A DNA stretch of 64,000 nt from Zeugodacus cucurbitae (lineage: Eukaryota > Arthropoda > Insecta > Diptera > Tephritidae), in contig NC_071668.1 of NCBI RefSeq assembly GCF_028554725.1, forward strand, positions 50,263,732 to 50,327,731. Direction: 5' to 3'. The first letter of the stretch is position 1. Each line of letters opens with the position of its first letter. Position numbers and translations under genes: made by a program. Of the stretch, positions 12,262 to 23,190 are shown in pieces. Below the pieces are notes generated by a model, which was given only the letters and a program-made list of their open reading frames with translations, made no database searches and had not been told where the DNA came from.

Positions 12262-13436
12262 TTAGGTTTGAAAATATAAACAATTTCCGCCTTTTTGCTC
12301 TTTATTCAATGCTTTATAAAAAGTGTTACAGTGATCGGATTTAGTTCAAATATGCGCCGTTTCGTTCGATAATCTGTTTCCATCTAGACGGCAACTTCAT
12401 AATTCCATGGACAGAAACAGATGGTAATCACTTGGCGCTATGTCCGGGCTATATGGTGGATGCCATAAAACCTCCCATCCGAGCTCCCGTAGCTTCTGAC
12501 GAGTCATCAACTAAGTGTGTGGTCTGGCGTTGTAATTGTGGAACACTACACTCTTCCCGTTGACCTATTCTGGACCCTTCTGGTTGATCGCTTGCTTCAA
12601 GCGGTCCAGTTGTTCGCAGTAGATGGTAGAATTAAGCGTCTGGCCATATGGAGCAGCTCATATTGGATGATTCCCTTTCAATCCCTCCAAACACATAGCA
12701 AAACCTTCCTGGCCGTCAATACCGGATTGGCCACTGTTTGGTACGATTCACCGGCCTTCGACCACGACCATTTTCACTTGATATTGTCGTATGTGATCGA
12801 TTTTTCGTCGCCAGTCACCATTCGCTTCAAAAATGGGTCGAGTTCGTTCCGTTTCAGCAGCATATCGCAGGCGTTGATTCAGTCCAGAAAGTTTTTTGTG
12901 TCAAATCATGCGGCAACCAAATATCAAGCTTTTTGGTATGTCCAGACTTCTGCAGATGGTTTAAAATGGTTTGGTGACTAACCATCTCCTGGGAGATGTC
13001 ACAAGATGCCACATGTCGGTCTAACTCTATGATTTCCATGATTTGATCGGTATTCGTTGTCACAGGTCTTCCGCCGGCGGGCTTATCCATGGTGTAGTTT
13101 TCACCGGCTCTGAATCGTCGAAACCATTCCTTCGCAGTTCGAAGTGATATAGTACCATTCCCTAAAACACCATGAATTCTCTAGCGGATTTGCCTTTAAC
13201 GAAGGAAAACTTTTAAATAACGCGAATTCCGGCGTTTGTGAACTCCATGTCTACACGTATATATGTAACTGTTGAACGCAATATCCAAACTAATCATGCA
13301 TAGCGTCGTTTTGTAGGTTATGTCAAGACCTTCCAAAGATGTGCAGTATTGCCAGATACGAGCTATTTGGCGCTTTATACATAATTCGAAATTCAAAAAG
13401 GACTAAAAGGCGGAATGGAGATATTTGCCAACATAA
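12262..13436 (-). mobile_element. Mariner element, inactive, with TA duplication
   Basis: Imperfect terminal repeats of about 30 bp (TTAGGTTTGAAAATATAAAC on the left; the complement of CGGAATGGAGATATTTGCCA then ACATAA on the right) are flanked by TA at 12260-12261 and 13437-13438. Removing the element and one TA gives AAAATATATGTCGCTG, which matches the uninterrupted paralogues at about 2000 (CAAATATGTCGTTATT) and 52610 (AAAATATGTCGTTATT). This fixes both boundaries. Length is 1175 bp, slightly short for mariner. Confidence 0.88.
12341..13350 (-). pseudogene. Mariner transposase pseudogene
   Basis: The minus strand encodes broken transposase segments. The best piece, 12854-13090, contains GRPVTTNTDQIMEI and SHQTILNHLQKSGHTKKL, the second helix-turn-helix region of mariner transposases. 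Further down are RPHT, TRQKLRELGWEVL and HPPYSPDIAPSDYH, and the C-terminus MKLPSRWKQIIERNGAYLN ends at a stop at 12341-12343. The second catalytic Asp in the usual H-Q/H-D-N-A-R-P-H motif reads Tyr here (HNYNARPH) and a stop follows RPHT; other frameshifts occur upstream. The HPPYSPD motif with the last catalytic Asp survives. Transposition would need another source of enzyme. Confidence 0.85.
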
Positions 13437-13839
13437 TATATTTTGTTACAACACATATTGTCATAGAGTGAATTTGGTTTTATTTTCAGAAATAACTACA
13501 TATTTTGTGTTAGAACGATATTTGTGAAAATTAAATTAGTTTTTTCATGTTGCTTTTTTCAGCAATAACGACACATTTAACTTATGACAGCGATATTGAT
13601 GTATATTTTTTTAAAAATAACGACATAATTCACAAGGGGTCACGTTTATGCCTACAGCAAAGCTTCAGTACACTCTTTTTAGTCCACTTATGCTCAGCAT
13701 TTTATTAAATATATTCCATAAATTTATGACGTTTTTTCAGATTTGCTAAATAAGAGACAATTGAAAACTTTAAACCGCTCTCCTGAAAAATCGACTTTCT
13801 TGAGTTGTGACACTATTCATGTAAATGAGCGATATAATT

Positions 13840-14128
13840 TTGTGTGTTGAATAAAAGTTAGCAAATTTCGGAATTAACGCTCTTCTTACTAGTTCAAATT
13901 TCGCGCCTATTGTCGTGGTGACTGATTTTTTTAGCTAAGAGCCGTACAATATTTGGCAGAGGATTTTCACAGGGTAATACTGAGTGATTAGGTGCATCCA
14001 CCACATATGGTGTCTTAATGGAACTAATGATATTTTAGCTCAAATCAATAAAATTGTATAAATGTTCTAAGCTTGATTCTAAACCTAATAAAGGAATTAT
14101 ATGTACATATATTACATGAAAGTAATAT
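13840..14128. other. Short AT-rich spacer
   Basis: Nothing recognised between the TIR element and the RTE fragments. Confidence 0.4.
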
Positions 14129-14690
14129 CCGTCTCTCATCCGAGGCTGTTGCTTCCTTTACATTGGGGGTGTTTTTATGTGTTGGGACCCAAGCCCTACG
14201 CACAACCGCATAAGCGGGTTTCGCCTTCTCACTTTAGCTCGTCTCCAAACGGATGTCTGTTGGCTACCCAGAGGATACTTGGTCTAAGACCGGAAATGGT
14301 GAGCTAGTTGAGCCACATGCAAAAGAATCGTTCCTGTCCACCCCCAAGTGAATGACAGTCAGAAACTTTCCTCACTTACGTGAACTTCTACACATGACTC
14401 CATCCTCCCCTCGCCGTAAGTTCTGCTTTTTCCAGACTGGATAAGGAAGCGAAGCGTATGGGTCTGGTGGTGAACGAGGACAAGACGAAATATCTTCTGT
14501 CGTCAAAGAAACAGTCAACGCATTCGCGTCTTGGCTCCTACGTCACTGTTGACAGTCATAACTTTGAAGTTGTAGATAATTTCGTCCATCTGGGAACCAG
14601 CATTAACAGCAATAACAATGTCAGCCTGGAAATCCAACGCAGAATCACTCTTCCCAACAGATTATACTTTGGACTGTCCTGATGTATGGC
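14129..14690 (+). pseudogene. RTE fragment B: inverted 5' UTR joined to an RT piece
   Basis: 14129-14408 is the RTE 5' UTR and ORF start region on the minus strand; the element's 5' terminus is at about 14408. It abuts a plus-strand RT fragment, 14410-14690, covering the downstream part of the RT domain (MGLVVNEDKTKYLLSS, SHNFEVVDNFVHLGTSIN, RRITLPNRLYFGLS). A deletion then fuses it to LMYGAE. The normal 3' end is absent. The head-inverted arrangement resembles a 5' inversion made during target-primed reverse transcription, followed by loss of the tail. Confidence 0.75.
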
Positions 14691-16967
14691 GCTGAATTAT
14701 TTTGGTGTTATGGAATAGTTACGCCTCATAATTCGTTCCATAACTCGAGCTTATACTGCCGTGAGTAACCTCCGTCGGCCTATACTATTCGAACCGTGCT
14801 CCATATTAGGTGGTTTTTGTGTGCATAAGACCGTACTGTGACCTATTTATAATTTTTTGGCAATTTTTCGGGATAATTGCTTATCTTTTGGCAACCTACA
14901 AATATTAAATTCCAATTCTTCCGATATTTTATGCAATTTTTAACGTTTTACGGAAATTGTGGAACTGGGTACGTATGAATCGCCTTAACTATAATTTTAC
15001 AACTGAAACTCAGTACAAGAACACAAATTTTGCTTGAAGAACAAAATATTATAAAAATTGAAAATAAAATATAATTTCATGTTCGAATTTTCCTCATTTA
15101 ACTTTTTTAAAATGAACCCACGCAAGAAAAGGGAAAGTACATACATATGTATTGTACGGAACGGAACGGTCTGCTAGTTCTTAATAAAATGAAATAAATA
15201 CATTCCACGAGTATGAAATGTTCAGTTACAACTCAAGCAGCTATCGGTAAATAAATTCCGTTGATAGAATGGTGGATCTTATTTCCCAAACTTGATCACC
15301 TTGAAAATGTACTATCGGTTACCCACTTATTTTGGAATGACCTCAGGTTGAATCATAAACCAATCGCATTTAGTAAAATATTAAATGATCACTTATACAC
15401 AGGTGACAAAGTAGTACAAATTATGAATATGCCCACAAACACCTTTGGATGAAAGTAGAGCAACCCAAATACCAATTTCGGAGCCATTGTATTGAATTGA
15501 GCATGCATTTGTATGTCTATTCCCTTGCACGTACATATTCACACATCAATTAATCATACACCATGTTGCCATAAAAGACAACAACAACATGGGTGAAATC
15601 AATCATTCAGAAGTGAGATGGCAGACACATTATGTTCCGTTAAATATGTGTACCAACCACCAATGCAAACATAAATTTGTATATGCATAACAAGAAACAT
15701 ATTGATGGATCAGACAGCAAAACAAAAAAAAAAAACAATTCATTGAGGCAAAAGTGAGACTTTTTTTGTTTGAATGCTATAGGCCGTTCTCTGAAGAGTA
15801 TATTTTAGTGTTCCAAATAAGGTAAATAAGACTTCGCAATGAATGAGTGTACCACGAAACATTTTACCGGTAAAAAAATTCTATAACTTTGAGCTCAGAA
15901 TATAATCGGTAATCGGTACAATAGCGTTCTAAAATAAATGGCAACTAAGCTTTCGTAACCAGCTGTACCAATGTCATGACCTATATCTTTAGGCAGGGAA
16001 TCGTAATAAAGAAAAGTTGCAAACAACTGGAAGCACAAACTGTATTTGTCAGTTTTCTTAAAATTCTTATAATTTAAAGGCGAAATCTTGAATCAGAAGG
16101 TCACAGCCGTCGCAGCCGCAGTCATTGTCAAAGTCTCAGTTTCAGTAACATCTGCCATCAACACAAGAGTATCTGCGGGGAAAACTAGGGAAAAGAAAGC
16201 ATCCGTATCCCTTCAAAGCAACACTTAACAGCCACATAGCAAACGACGAGTGAAGCGACAATGTGCGCAATGTGAAGAGCAGAGCAATTAAACTCATATG
16301 GCTGGTAGTAACTCCAACCACTTGAATTCTTGGCTTTTTCACAAAATTTAAGGGCATAAAAACTAAAAACCAGAACCGCCAAAGCAAAACAAAGGGCGTA
16401 GCACGAGCATTAATGATTGCGCGAAAAAGCAAGACAAAGGAACGTTAAAACGCATATACTACACATATATCATAATGTATCCACATACCGATAAATATGT
16501 CGTATTCAACCAAGCATTAAAATGAAATGTCGGCTGAATGCCCACTACGATGATTTTTAGCATTTTGCGTGCGACCAGGGTGTATACGTAGCATGGTTTG
16601 AAACGCACAGATGTGAGTTTATACCCATTTCGATGCGTAGATGTTTTTGTACATAGACTAGTATGTACAAGTGTAGCAAAGGTTTGGCGATATGCCCTCG
16701 GTTCTCATTACATTTCATACTGATGAATGCATTAACATGCTATGAAATAATATAATATAACTGTGAAACCAAATTGCAATGTGAGTTGAACAGATGTGCA
16801 GAAGTTGCTCAAAAACCACCTAACCTGAAAACGATTAATAATCTTGGAAGAAACATAAATAAATTGAGTCCCAAGTTTTCAAACTTGTTGTTGTAGAAAA
16901 CAGTTATCCTGTTTATATGCGATATATTAATCGTATCCACAAAACTTATTTAAAATATGGGGTATTT
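14691..16967. other. 2.3 kb without recognisable genes
   Basis: AT-rich unique-looking DNA. ORFs at 15261-15452 (+) and 16142-16432 (-) have no recognisable domain and no convincing splice context. Confidence 0.4.
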
Positions 16968-16975
16968 GAAGAATT
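16968..16975. repeat. Target-site duplication of RTE copy C (3' side)
   Basis: GAAGAATT directly abuts the 3' tail of the minus-strand RTE. The same 8 bp recur at 20241-20248, directly outside the 5' end. Confidence 0.75.
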
Positions 16976-19900
16976 GTATGTGATTGGCGTTGCAACCGTT
17001 TAGCCGGTTATAGCCGAATCGACGATAGTGCGCCACCTGTCTCTCTCCTTCGCAGTTCGGCGCCAGTTGGAGATCCCAAGTGTAACCAGGTCGCTCTCCA
17101 CCTGGTCCCTCCAACGGAGTGGAGGCCTTCCCCTTCCTCGGCTTCCTCCGGCGGGTACTGCATCGAACACTTTCAGGGCTGGAGTGTTTTCGTCCATTCG
17201 GACAACATGACCTAGCCAGCGTAGCCGCTGTCTTTTTATTCGCTGAACTATGTCAATGTCGTCGTATAACTCGTACAGCTCATCGTTCCATCGTCTGCGG
17301 TATTCGCCGTTGCCAATGTTCTGAGGACCATAAATCTTGCGCAAAATTTTCCTCTCGAAAACTCCTAGTGTCGTCTCATCTGATGTTGACATCGTCCAAG
17401 CTTCTGCACCGTAAAGCAGGACGGGAATGATAAGCGACTTGTAGAGCTTGATTTTGGTTCGTCGAGAGAGGACTTTACTGTTCAATTGCCTACTCAGTCC
17501 AAAGTAGCACCTGTTGGCAAGAGTTATTCTGCGCTGGATTTCGAGGCTAACATTGTTCGTGTTGTTGATGCTGGTTCCCAGGTATACGAAATTATCTACG
17601 ACCTCGAAGTTATGACTGTCAACAGTGACGTGGGAGCCAAGACGCGAATGCGCCGACTGTTTGTTTGATGACAGGAGATATTTCGTCTTGTCCTCATTCA
17701 CCTCCAGACCCATTCGCTTCGCCTCCTTATCCATGCGGGAAAAAGCAGAACAAACGGCGCGGTTGTTGCTTCCGATGATATCAATATCATCGGCGTACGC
17801 CAGGAGCTGTACACTCTTGTAGAAGATTGTACCTTCTCGGTTTAGCTCTGCAGCTCTTATAATTTTTTCCAGCATCAGGTTAAAGAAGTCGCACGATAGT
17901 GAGTCACCTTGTCTGAAACCTCGTTTGGTATCGAACGGCTCGGAGAGGTCCTTCCCAATCATGACGGAGCTTTTGGTGTTGCTCAACGTCAATTTACACA
18001 GCCGTATTAGCTTTGCGGGGATACCAAATTCAGACATCGCGGCGTAAAGGCAACTCCTTTTCGTGCTGTCGAAAGCAGCTTTAAAATCGACAAAAAGGTG
18101 GTGTGTGTCGATCCTCTTTTCTCGGGTCTTTTCCAAGATTTGGCGCATGGTGAATATCTGGTCAGTTGTCGATTTTCCAGGTCTAAAGCCACACTGATAA
18201 GGTCCAATCAGTTTGTTGACGGTGGGCTTTAGTCTTTCACACAATACGCTCGATAGAACCTTGTATGCGATATTTAGGAGGCTGATCCCACGGTAATTGG
18301 CGCAGATTGTGGGATCTCCCTTTTTATGGATTGGGCAGAGAACACTGAGATTCCAATCGTCAGGCATGCTTTCTTCCGACCATATTCTGCAAAGAAGCTG
18401 ATGCATGCACCTTATCAGTTCTTCGCCGCCGTATTTGAATAGTTCTGCCGGTAATCTATCGGCCCCCGCTGCTTTGTTGTTCTTCAAGCGGGTAATTGCT
18501 ATTCGAATTTCTTCATGGTCGGGTAATGGAACATCTGTTCCATCGTCATCGATTGGGGGATCGGGTTCGCCATCTCCTGGTGTTGTACTCTCACTGCCAT
18601 TCAGCAGGTCGGAGAAGTGTTCCCTCCATAATCCCAGTATGCCCTGGACATCGGTTACCAGATTACCACCTTGGTCTCTACATGAGGATGCTCCGGTCTT
18701 GAAACCTTCGTTAAGTCGCTTCATTTTTTCATAAAATTTTCGAGCATTCCCTCTGTCTGCCAGCTTCTCAAGCTCTTCGTACTCACGCATTTCGGCCTCT
18801 TTCTTTTTTTGTCTGCAAATGCGTCTCGTTTCCCTCTTCAGCTCTCGGTATCTATCCCATCCCGCACGTGTTGTGGTCGTTTGCAATGTTGCGAGGTAGG
18901 CAGTCTGTTTTCTCTCCGCTGCGAGACGGCACTCCTCATCGTACCAGCTTGTTTTTTGTCGTTGCCGAAAACCAATTGTTTCGGCTGCAGCGGTACGCAG
19001 TGAGTTTGAGATGCCGTTCCACAGTTCCCTTATACCGAGATGCTGATGAGTGCTCTCAGAGAGCAGGAGTGCAAGTCGAGTAGAGTATTTCGTGGCTGTC
19101 TGTTGCGACTGCAGCTTTTCGACGTCGAACCTTCCTTGTGTTTGTTGACGGGCATTCTTTGCTGCACAGAGGCGGGTGCGTATCTTCGCTGCGACCAGAT
19201 AATGGTCCGAGTCTATATTTGGTCCTCGGAGCGTGCGCACGTCTAAAACACAGGAGACATGTCTTCCGTCTATCACAACGTGATCGATTTGGTTCCGCGT
19301 GTTTCGATCAGGAGACAGCCAAGTAGCTTGATGTATTTTCTTATGCTGGAATCTGGTACTACAGACGACCATATTTCGGGCCCCAGCGAAGTCGATCAGC
19401 CTCAGGCCGTTTGGCGATGTTTCGTCGTGGAGGCTGAATTTTCCGACTGTTGTGCCAAAGACACCTTCTTTACCCACCCTGGCGTTAAAATCACCAAGCA
19501 CGACTTTTACATCGTGGTGGGGGCAGCGCTCATAGGTGCGTTCTAGGCGCTCATAGAAAGCATCTTTGGTCACATCGTCCTTCTCTTCCGTTGGGGCGTG
19601 GGCGCAAATCAGCGATATGTTGAAGAACCTCGCTTTGATGCGGATTGTGGCTAGACGTTCATCCACCGGGGTGAATGCCAGGACTCTGCGACGGAGTCTC
19701 TCTCCCACCACAAATCCAACACCAAATTTGCGCTCCTTTATATGGCCGCTGTAGTAGATGTCACAAGGACCCACCTTCTTCCGTCCTTGTCCCGTCCATC
19801 GCACTTCTTGGATGGCGGTGATGTCAGCCTTAAGTCGTATGAGGACATCAACCAGCTGGGCAGAGGCACCTTCCCAATTAAGGGTCCGGACATTCCAGGT

Positions 19901-20240
19901 GCATGCCCTTATATCATTATCCTTAAAACGTTTGCAGGGGTCGTCATCAAAAGGGGGGTGTCTCATCCGAGGCTTTCGTAGATTTTTCATTGGGGGGTGT
20001 TTTTATGTGGTGGGTCCCAAACCCTACGCACAACCGCATAAGCGGGCTTCGCCTTCTCACTTTAGCTCACCTTCAAACGGATGTCTGTTGGCTACCCAGA
20101 GGATACTTGGTCTAAAACCGGAAGTCGTGAGCTGCTTGAACCATGTGGAGAAGAATCGTTTCTGGCCACTCCCAAGTGAGTGACAATCAAAAACTTTCCT
20201 CACTTGCGTGAACTTCTACACATGATCCCATCCTCCAGAA
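16976..20240 (-). mobile_element. Full-length RTE-clade non-LTR retrotransposon (copy C)
   Basis: A 3265-bp element on the minus strand between GAAGAATT duplications. It has a 250-bp 5' UTR beginning TTCTGGAGGATGG, one ORF, and a 24-bp 3' UTR (ACGGTTGCAACGCCAATCAC then ATAC). Short length, a single endonuclease-RT ORF, a minimal 3' UTR and a short CATA-type tail instead of poly(A) are hallmarks of the RTE clade. Copies A, B, D, E and probably F in this window are relatives. With both ends and the ORF intact, this is the best candidate here for a master or recently active copy. Confidence 0.9.
17000..19990 (-). CDS. RTE endonuclease-reverse transcriptase polyprotein, intact
   Basis: The 996-residue ORF encodes the machinery for target-primed insertion. 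Residues 29-270 form an apurinic-type endonuclease: TWNVRTL (31-37), catalytic Glu in IQEVRWTG (60-67), GDFNARVG (166-173), NQIDHV (233-238) and SDHYLV (261-266). Residues 500-810 form the reverse transcriptase: KNNKAAGADRLPAEL, NYRGISLLN, QCGFRPGKSTTDQIF, FVDFKAAFDS (Asp 635), RGFRQGDSLSC, YADD (732-735) and MGLEVNEDKTKYLL. The C-terminal 850-990 region (KLYKSLIIPVLLYGAEAW, WLGHVVR, GRGRPPLRW) is typical of RTE and related elements. No stop or frameshift is visible, and motif residues are present. The start was chosen as the first Met of the frame; a later Met would still retain the endonuclease only if before residue 29. Opposite-strand ORFs here are shadows. Confidence 0.92.
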   Translation of the reverse strand: MKNLRKPRMRHPPFDDDPCKRFKDNDIRACTWNVRTLNWEGASAQLVDVLIRLKADITAIQEVRWTGQGRKKVGPCDIYYSGHIKERKFGVGFVVGERLRRRVLAFTPVDERLATIRIKARFFNISLICAHAPTEEKDDVTKDAFYERLERTYERCPHHDVKVVLGDFNARVGKEGVFGTTVGKFSLHDETSPNGLRLIDFAGARNMVVCSTRFQHKKIHQATWLSPDRNTRNQIDHVVIDGRHVSCVLDVRTLRGPNIDSDHYLVAAKIRTRLCAAKNARQQTQGRFDVEKLQSQQTATKYSTRLALLLSESTHQHLGIRELWNGISNSLRTAAAETIGFRQRQKTSWYDEECRLAAERKQTAYLATLQTTTTRAGWDRYRELKRETRRICRQKKKEAEMREYEELEKLADRGNARKFYEKMKRLNEGFKTGASSCRDQGGNLVTDVQGILGLWREHFSDLLNGSESTTPGDGEPDPPIDDDGTDVPLPDHEEIRIAITRLKNNKAAGADRLPAELFKYGGEELIRCMHQLLCRIWSEESMPDDWNLSVLCPIHKKGDPTICANYRGISLLNIAYKVLSSVLCERLKPTVNKLIGPYQCGFRPGKSTTDQIFTMRQILEKTREKRIDTHHLFVDFKAAFDSTKRSCLYAAMSEFGIPAKLIRLCKLTLSNTKSSVMIGKDLSEPFDTKRGFRQGDSLSCDFFNLMLEKIIRAAELNREGTIFYKSVQLLAYADDIDIIGSNNRAVCSAFSRMDKEAKRMGLEVNEDKTKYLLSSNKQSAHSRLGSHVTVDSHNFEVVDNFVYLGTSINNTNNVSLEIQRRITLANRCYFGLSRQLNSKVLSRRTKIKLYKSLIIPVLLYGAEAWTMSTSDETTLGVFERKILRKIYGPQNIGNGEYRRRWNDELYELYDDIDIVQRIKRQRLRWLGHVVRMDENTPALKVFDAVPAGGSRGRGRPPLRWRDQVESDLVTLGISNWRRTAKERDRWRTIVDSAITG

Positions 20241-20248
20241 GAAGAATT
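20241..20248. repeat. Target-site duplication of RTE copy C (5' side)
   Basis: GAAGAATT, identical to 16968-16975. Confidence 0.75.
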
Positions 20249-22276
20249 ATTGACATTAAATATCATAGTGAAGATCTTACAATAATGGGAAACTTATTGT
20301 TGATTCAGAATCGTGTTACGGAGAAATCGCCAGACTAAATTTTTAGGTTATGACAGAATTAAATAATTTTTTAAGATTTACGGTATAAAGTTTTCTCACT
20401 TGGTTGTTTTACTTTCGTACACACCTATTCTCATGTCGTCCACTGTTCGCTAGCATTTAACACGTCATATTCACAAGTTCTTGACATTTTGCGTACATTT
20501 AATGCTGATCATGCATTGAATATAAACCAATATGTTGGTTTCGATGTGTCAAAATGGCGAACTTGGGGTTTGTCGGATATATAAAGGATGTGAAAAAATC
20601 ATATGTCCACATTAATCGCCCGGCATAAGCAAAGAGCTTTAACGTACCGATCTATCGTACCTATATACAGATATTGGGTATATATACACATACATATATA
20701 CATAGTTACATACACATTTCCAGTTTACTATGCATTCTTCGCCGCTGGAATTACAGATACAGCGTTGCGATAAATTAATTCTTCACATTAAATGTCATCA
20801 CAGGCTGCTGCTCGATTACACCAACATGAACAGCACAGCAATCGTAGGTAGCAACTAGGCGGAACATGCTATGCAAATAAAATGCAGTGGCCTTTCAAAG
20901 TGCACAACTCTAAAATAACAACAGCAAAAATTTCAGCATCCGGCAAGCGAAGGGGTTTGTTTTGTTTTCATCTATAGTCGATCGGCTGTTTGCATTGCTG
21001 CAATTCCGTGTATTTTTTCGTTCTGCTGATAGACGGTCGAGTGTGCCTGTGCGTGAGAGCATTGTGATGTGCGCTTCGTGTTTTTGGTATCGTTGTCGTT
21101 GCTGCGGTCATCTCAACAACGAGAAAATTTTCGTAGAGACCGCACATTTGTTTTAATTTCGGACAAATGTCTTTTGTGCAGCTGAACGAAAAGTTGGGAC
21201 TGGTAGTATTTCGGCATTCCTGGCACACCATTTCTCCGTCCTACATATATACATATTATACTTACACGCTTCCTTAAAATTCATACTGTGATCGAGAAAT
21301 ATGAAACTGAAGTGTTATTAAAGTTGTTTTTGTAATCCCATTAGCTCTGATATGTATTGCAGTAGGACACGCACACATGTTCGTAAATATATAATGATAT
21401 TAAGAGTCATACCATTCGTGGTCAGACTCAGAGCTCGCTTATCTCATAAGCGATGTGTGCCGATTACGCTTTATACCCTACATCGCCTAAGTATTTTTCG
21501 ATAGTTTTATTCCTCATATAATTGCGAGATTCAGCTTTGTTTCATAAAGCAGATTATAGTTTTCCTGGGCTTATTACGATTGTTCAGCAGTCAAATGAGA
21601 TTTTTTAATTCCCCGTAACAAAGAATCATGAAAATTTCTAGAAGAAAACTTTCGAAAATTATTATAATCTCGCAACATGTTGCTTAGAGAAATAAGCCAT
21701 GAAAATATCAAGTACCAATTGAGATCTCTCCGAATATGTGGATGTTAGTGGTACCCCACTACTCTTCAGGACAATAGTTACATCTGATCAACCAGAAATA
21801 CATAATGCTAAACTTAGTTATGGTTCTAAAATTCATCAGATGTTCAGAGGCTTGACTAAAGCTCGCATAGTTCCTTATTTATCGGATAACCTCAGAATCT
21901 AAACCACAAAACAGAACCATCTAAGCTTGGCCTAGAATTAAGAAATACTATTCTGACTCATTTCTGAGAGCTTATTTTTGTAAACTAAATGTGTTAAAAA
22001 ACTTTTGTTGTTTTTAAACTCCTTTCAAACTGCTCGGTATTTTTCAATGGAAAATTCGATCTGGCTGTTCTATTGAATTTTCATTAAGCTCAGTGGAATA
22101 TGGAATTTTTCTATTTTGTTGTCGCTTTCCTATTTTGCTTATATCACGGCTATGAAGGTGTTTGTATGCCAAATTTTAACGAACGTCACCCATTCATATG
22201 CGTCGTATCGTTGTTGGGATTTACATACCAACGTCATAGTCTTTTGTTCAACAATACATGCACGTCTATATATATA
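20249..22276. other. 2 kb without recognisable genes
   Basis: AT-rich DNA with a simple ATAC/ATAT-rich patch near 20680-20730. Overlapping ORFs at 20962-21231 on both strands have no recognisable domain. Confidence 0.4.
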
Positions 22277-22846
22277 CAGTATACTCTCGAAAAGTAAATA
22301 TATTGGTATTTTGGGTAATTTACTTTTTCGAATAATTTACTTTTCCAAATATATACATAAATTATCTGTTTTTATAATATTAAATGCATTTTTAAACTTA
22401 AAAAATTCATTCATTTATTTGCTTCAATAAAACATATGGATTTACATGAAAAACATATTTACATTTACATACATACATACTATGTATTTACTATGAAGAG
22501 AAAAAATCTTGAATATTCTTTTGTTTTTTTTTTCTTTTGCAATATATTTTCTGACCATTTTTGTACGACAATTTAAAAAGTCTGACACCTGATTAGCATC
22601 GTTTTCATTTTTAAACCAGTGGATCAAGTAGGAGAGTTTATTTACTAAAAAGACGCGATAAACAAGAGAGTAAGTGTTTTTGCAACATCGTAAAAAACGC
22701 TGCTTGCTTCGTTTCGAATTTTTTATCACACTCTCTGAAAATAAATTAAAAAATTTACTTTTTCGAGGTGCATGTGTAATCTTAAAGGTGATTAACTTTT
22801 CCGCGATTATTTACTTTCTGAGAATTTACTTTTCGAGAGTATACTG
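22277..22846. mobile_element. Second pogo-like MITE, 570 bp, TA target
   Basis: Terminal inverted repeats CAGTATACTCTCGAAAAGTA at 22277 and the exact complement ending at 22846, flanked by TA at 22275-22276 and 22847-22848. Internal copies of TTTACTTTTTCGA-like motifs occur near both ends. The CAG start and TA duplication fit pogo/Tigger-type elements. Its TIR sequence differs from that of the 11238-11807 element, although the lengths are identical. Confidence 0.82.
22442..22729 (-). pseudogene. Possible DNA-binding-domain remnant inside the MITE
   Basis: A 95-codon frame lies wholly inside the pogo-like element. The segment around LIHWFKNENDANQVSDFLNC and the following VRKYIAKEKK resembles the spacing of a helix-turn-helix of the pogo/CENP-B type (hydrophobic helix, turn, basic helix). 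No catalytic domain is present. If correct, the element is an internally deleted derivative of an autonomous transposon; it could also be chance. Confidence 0.3.
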
Positions 22847-23190
22847 TATATGAGTATGGCCAGGTAATCTGTTATTTCCTATCTCTCCATACTTCGATTG
22901 CAGTGCTGACCACACAAATCCTGATTCGTTCACGAAAAGCTTCCATGATTCATCAAACGCAGCAAACAAAGGGGGAAATAGAAAATGGAAAAAATTAAGA
23001 AAAAACGAAAACAACATAAAACCAAAAAATAGTAGTCACCGAAAAACTCACAATATATCTGAACCAGCCACAGTTGCGTAAATCTTTTTTCGATGTAGAT
23101 AAAGGCCGATAAAGAAAAAAAATAAACAACAACGACAATATGCGCACGAAATGCCAACACATAGAGGGAGGACAAGGAGATAACTATAAC
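22847..23190. other. Short unrecognised spacer
   Basis: AT-rich, low-complexity ORFs only (minus 22826-23175). Confidence 0.35.

Larger units (their letters stand above)
12011..13839. mobile_element. TIR DNA element split by a mariner insertion
   Basis: The ends are near-perfect inverted repeats of about 28 bp: 12011-12038 on the left and its complement ending at 13839 (core TATCGCTCATTTACATGAAT). Without the nested mariner (12262-13436) it is about 650 bp. The interior has several TGTCGTTATT-type motifs and no coding sequence. Related copies lie at 1925-2239 and 52360-52782. Flanking AATT on both sides could belong either to the TIR or to a target duplication, so the superfamily cannot be assigned. 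Confidence 0.75.

Noticed and set aside
17028..20183. Many plus-strand ORFs opposite the RTE ORF (for example 17119-17430, 18405-18734, 19742-20183)
   Set aside because: They recur opposite every RTE copy and are antisense shadows of a GC-rich coding sequence.
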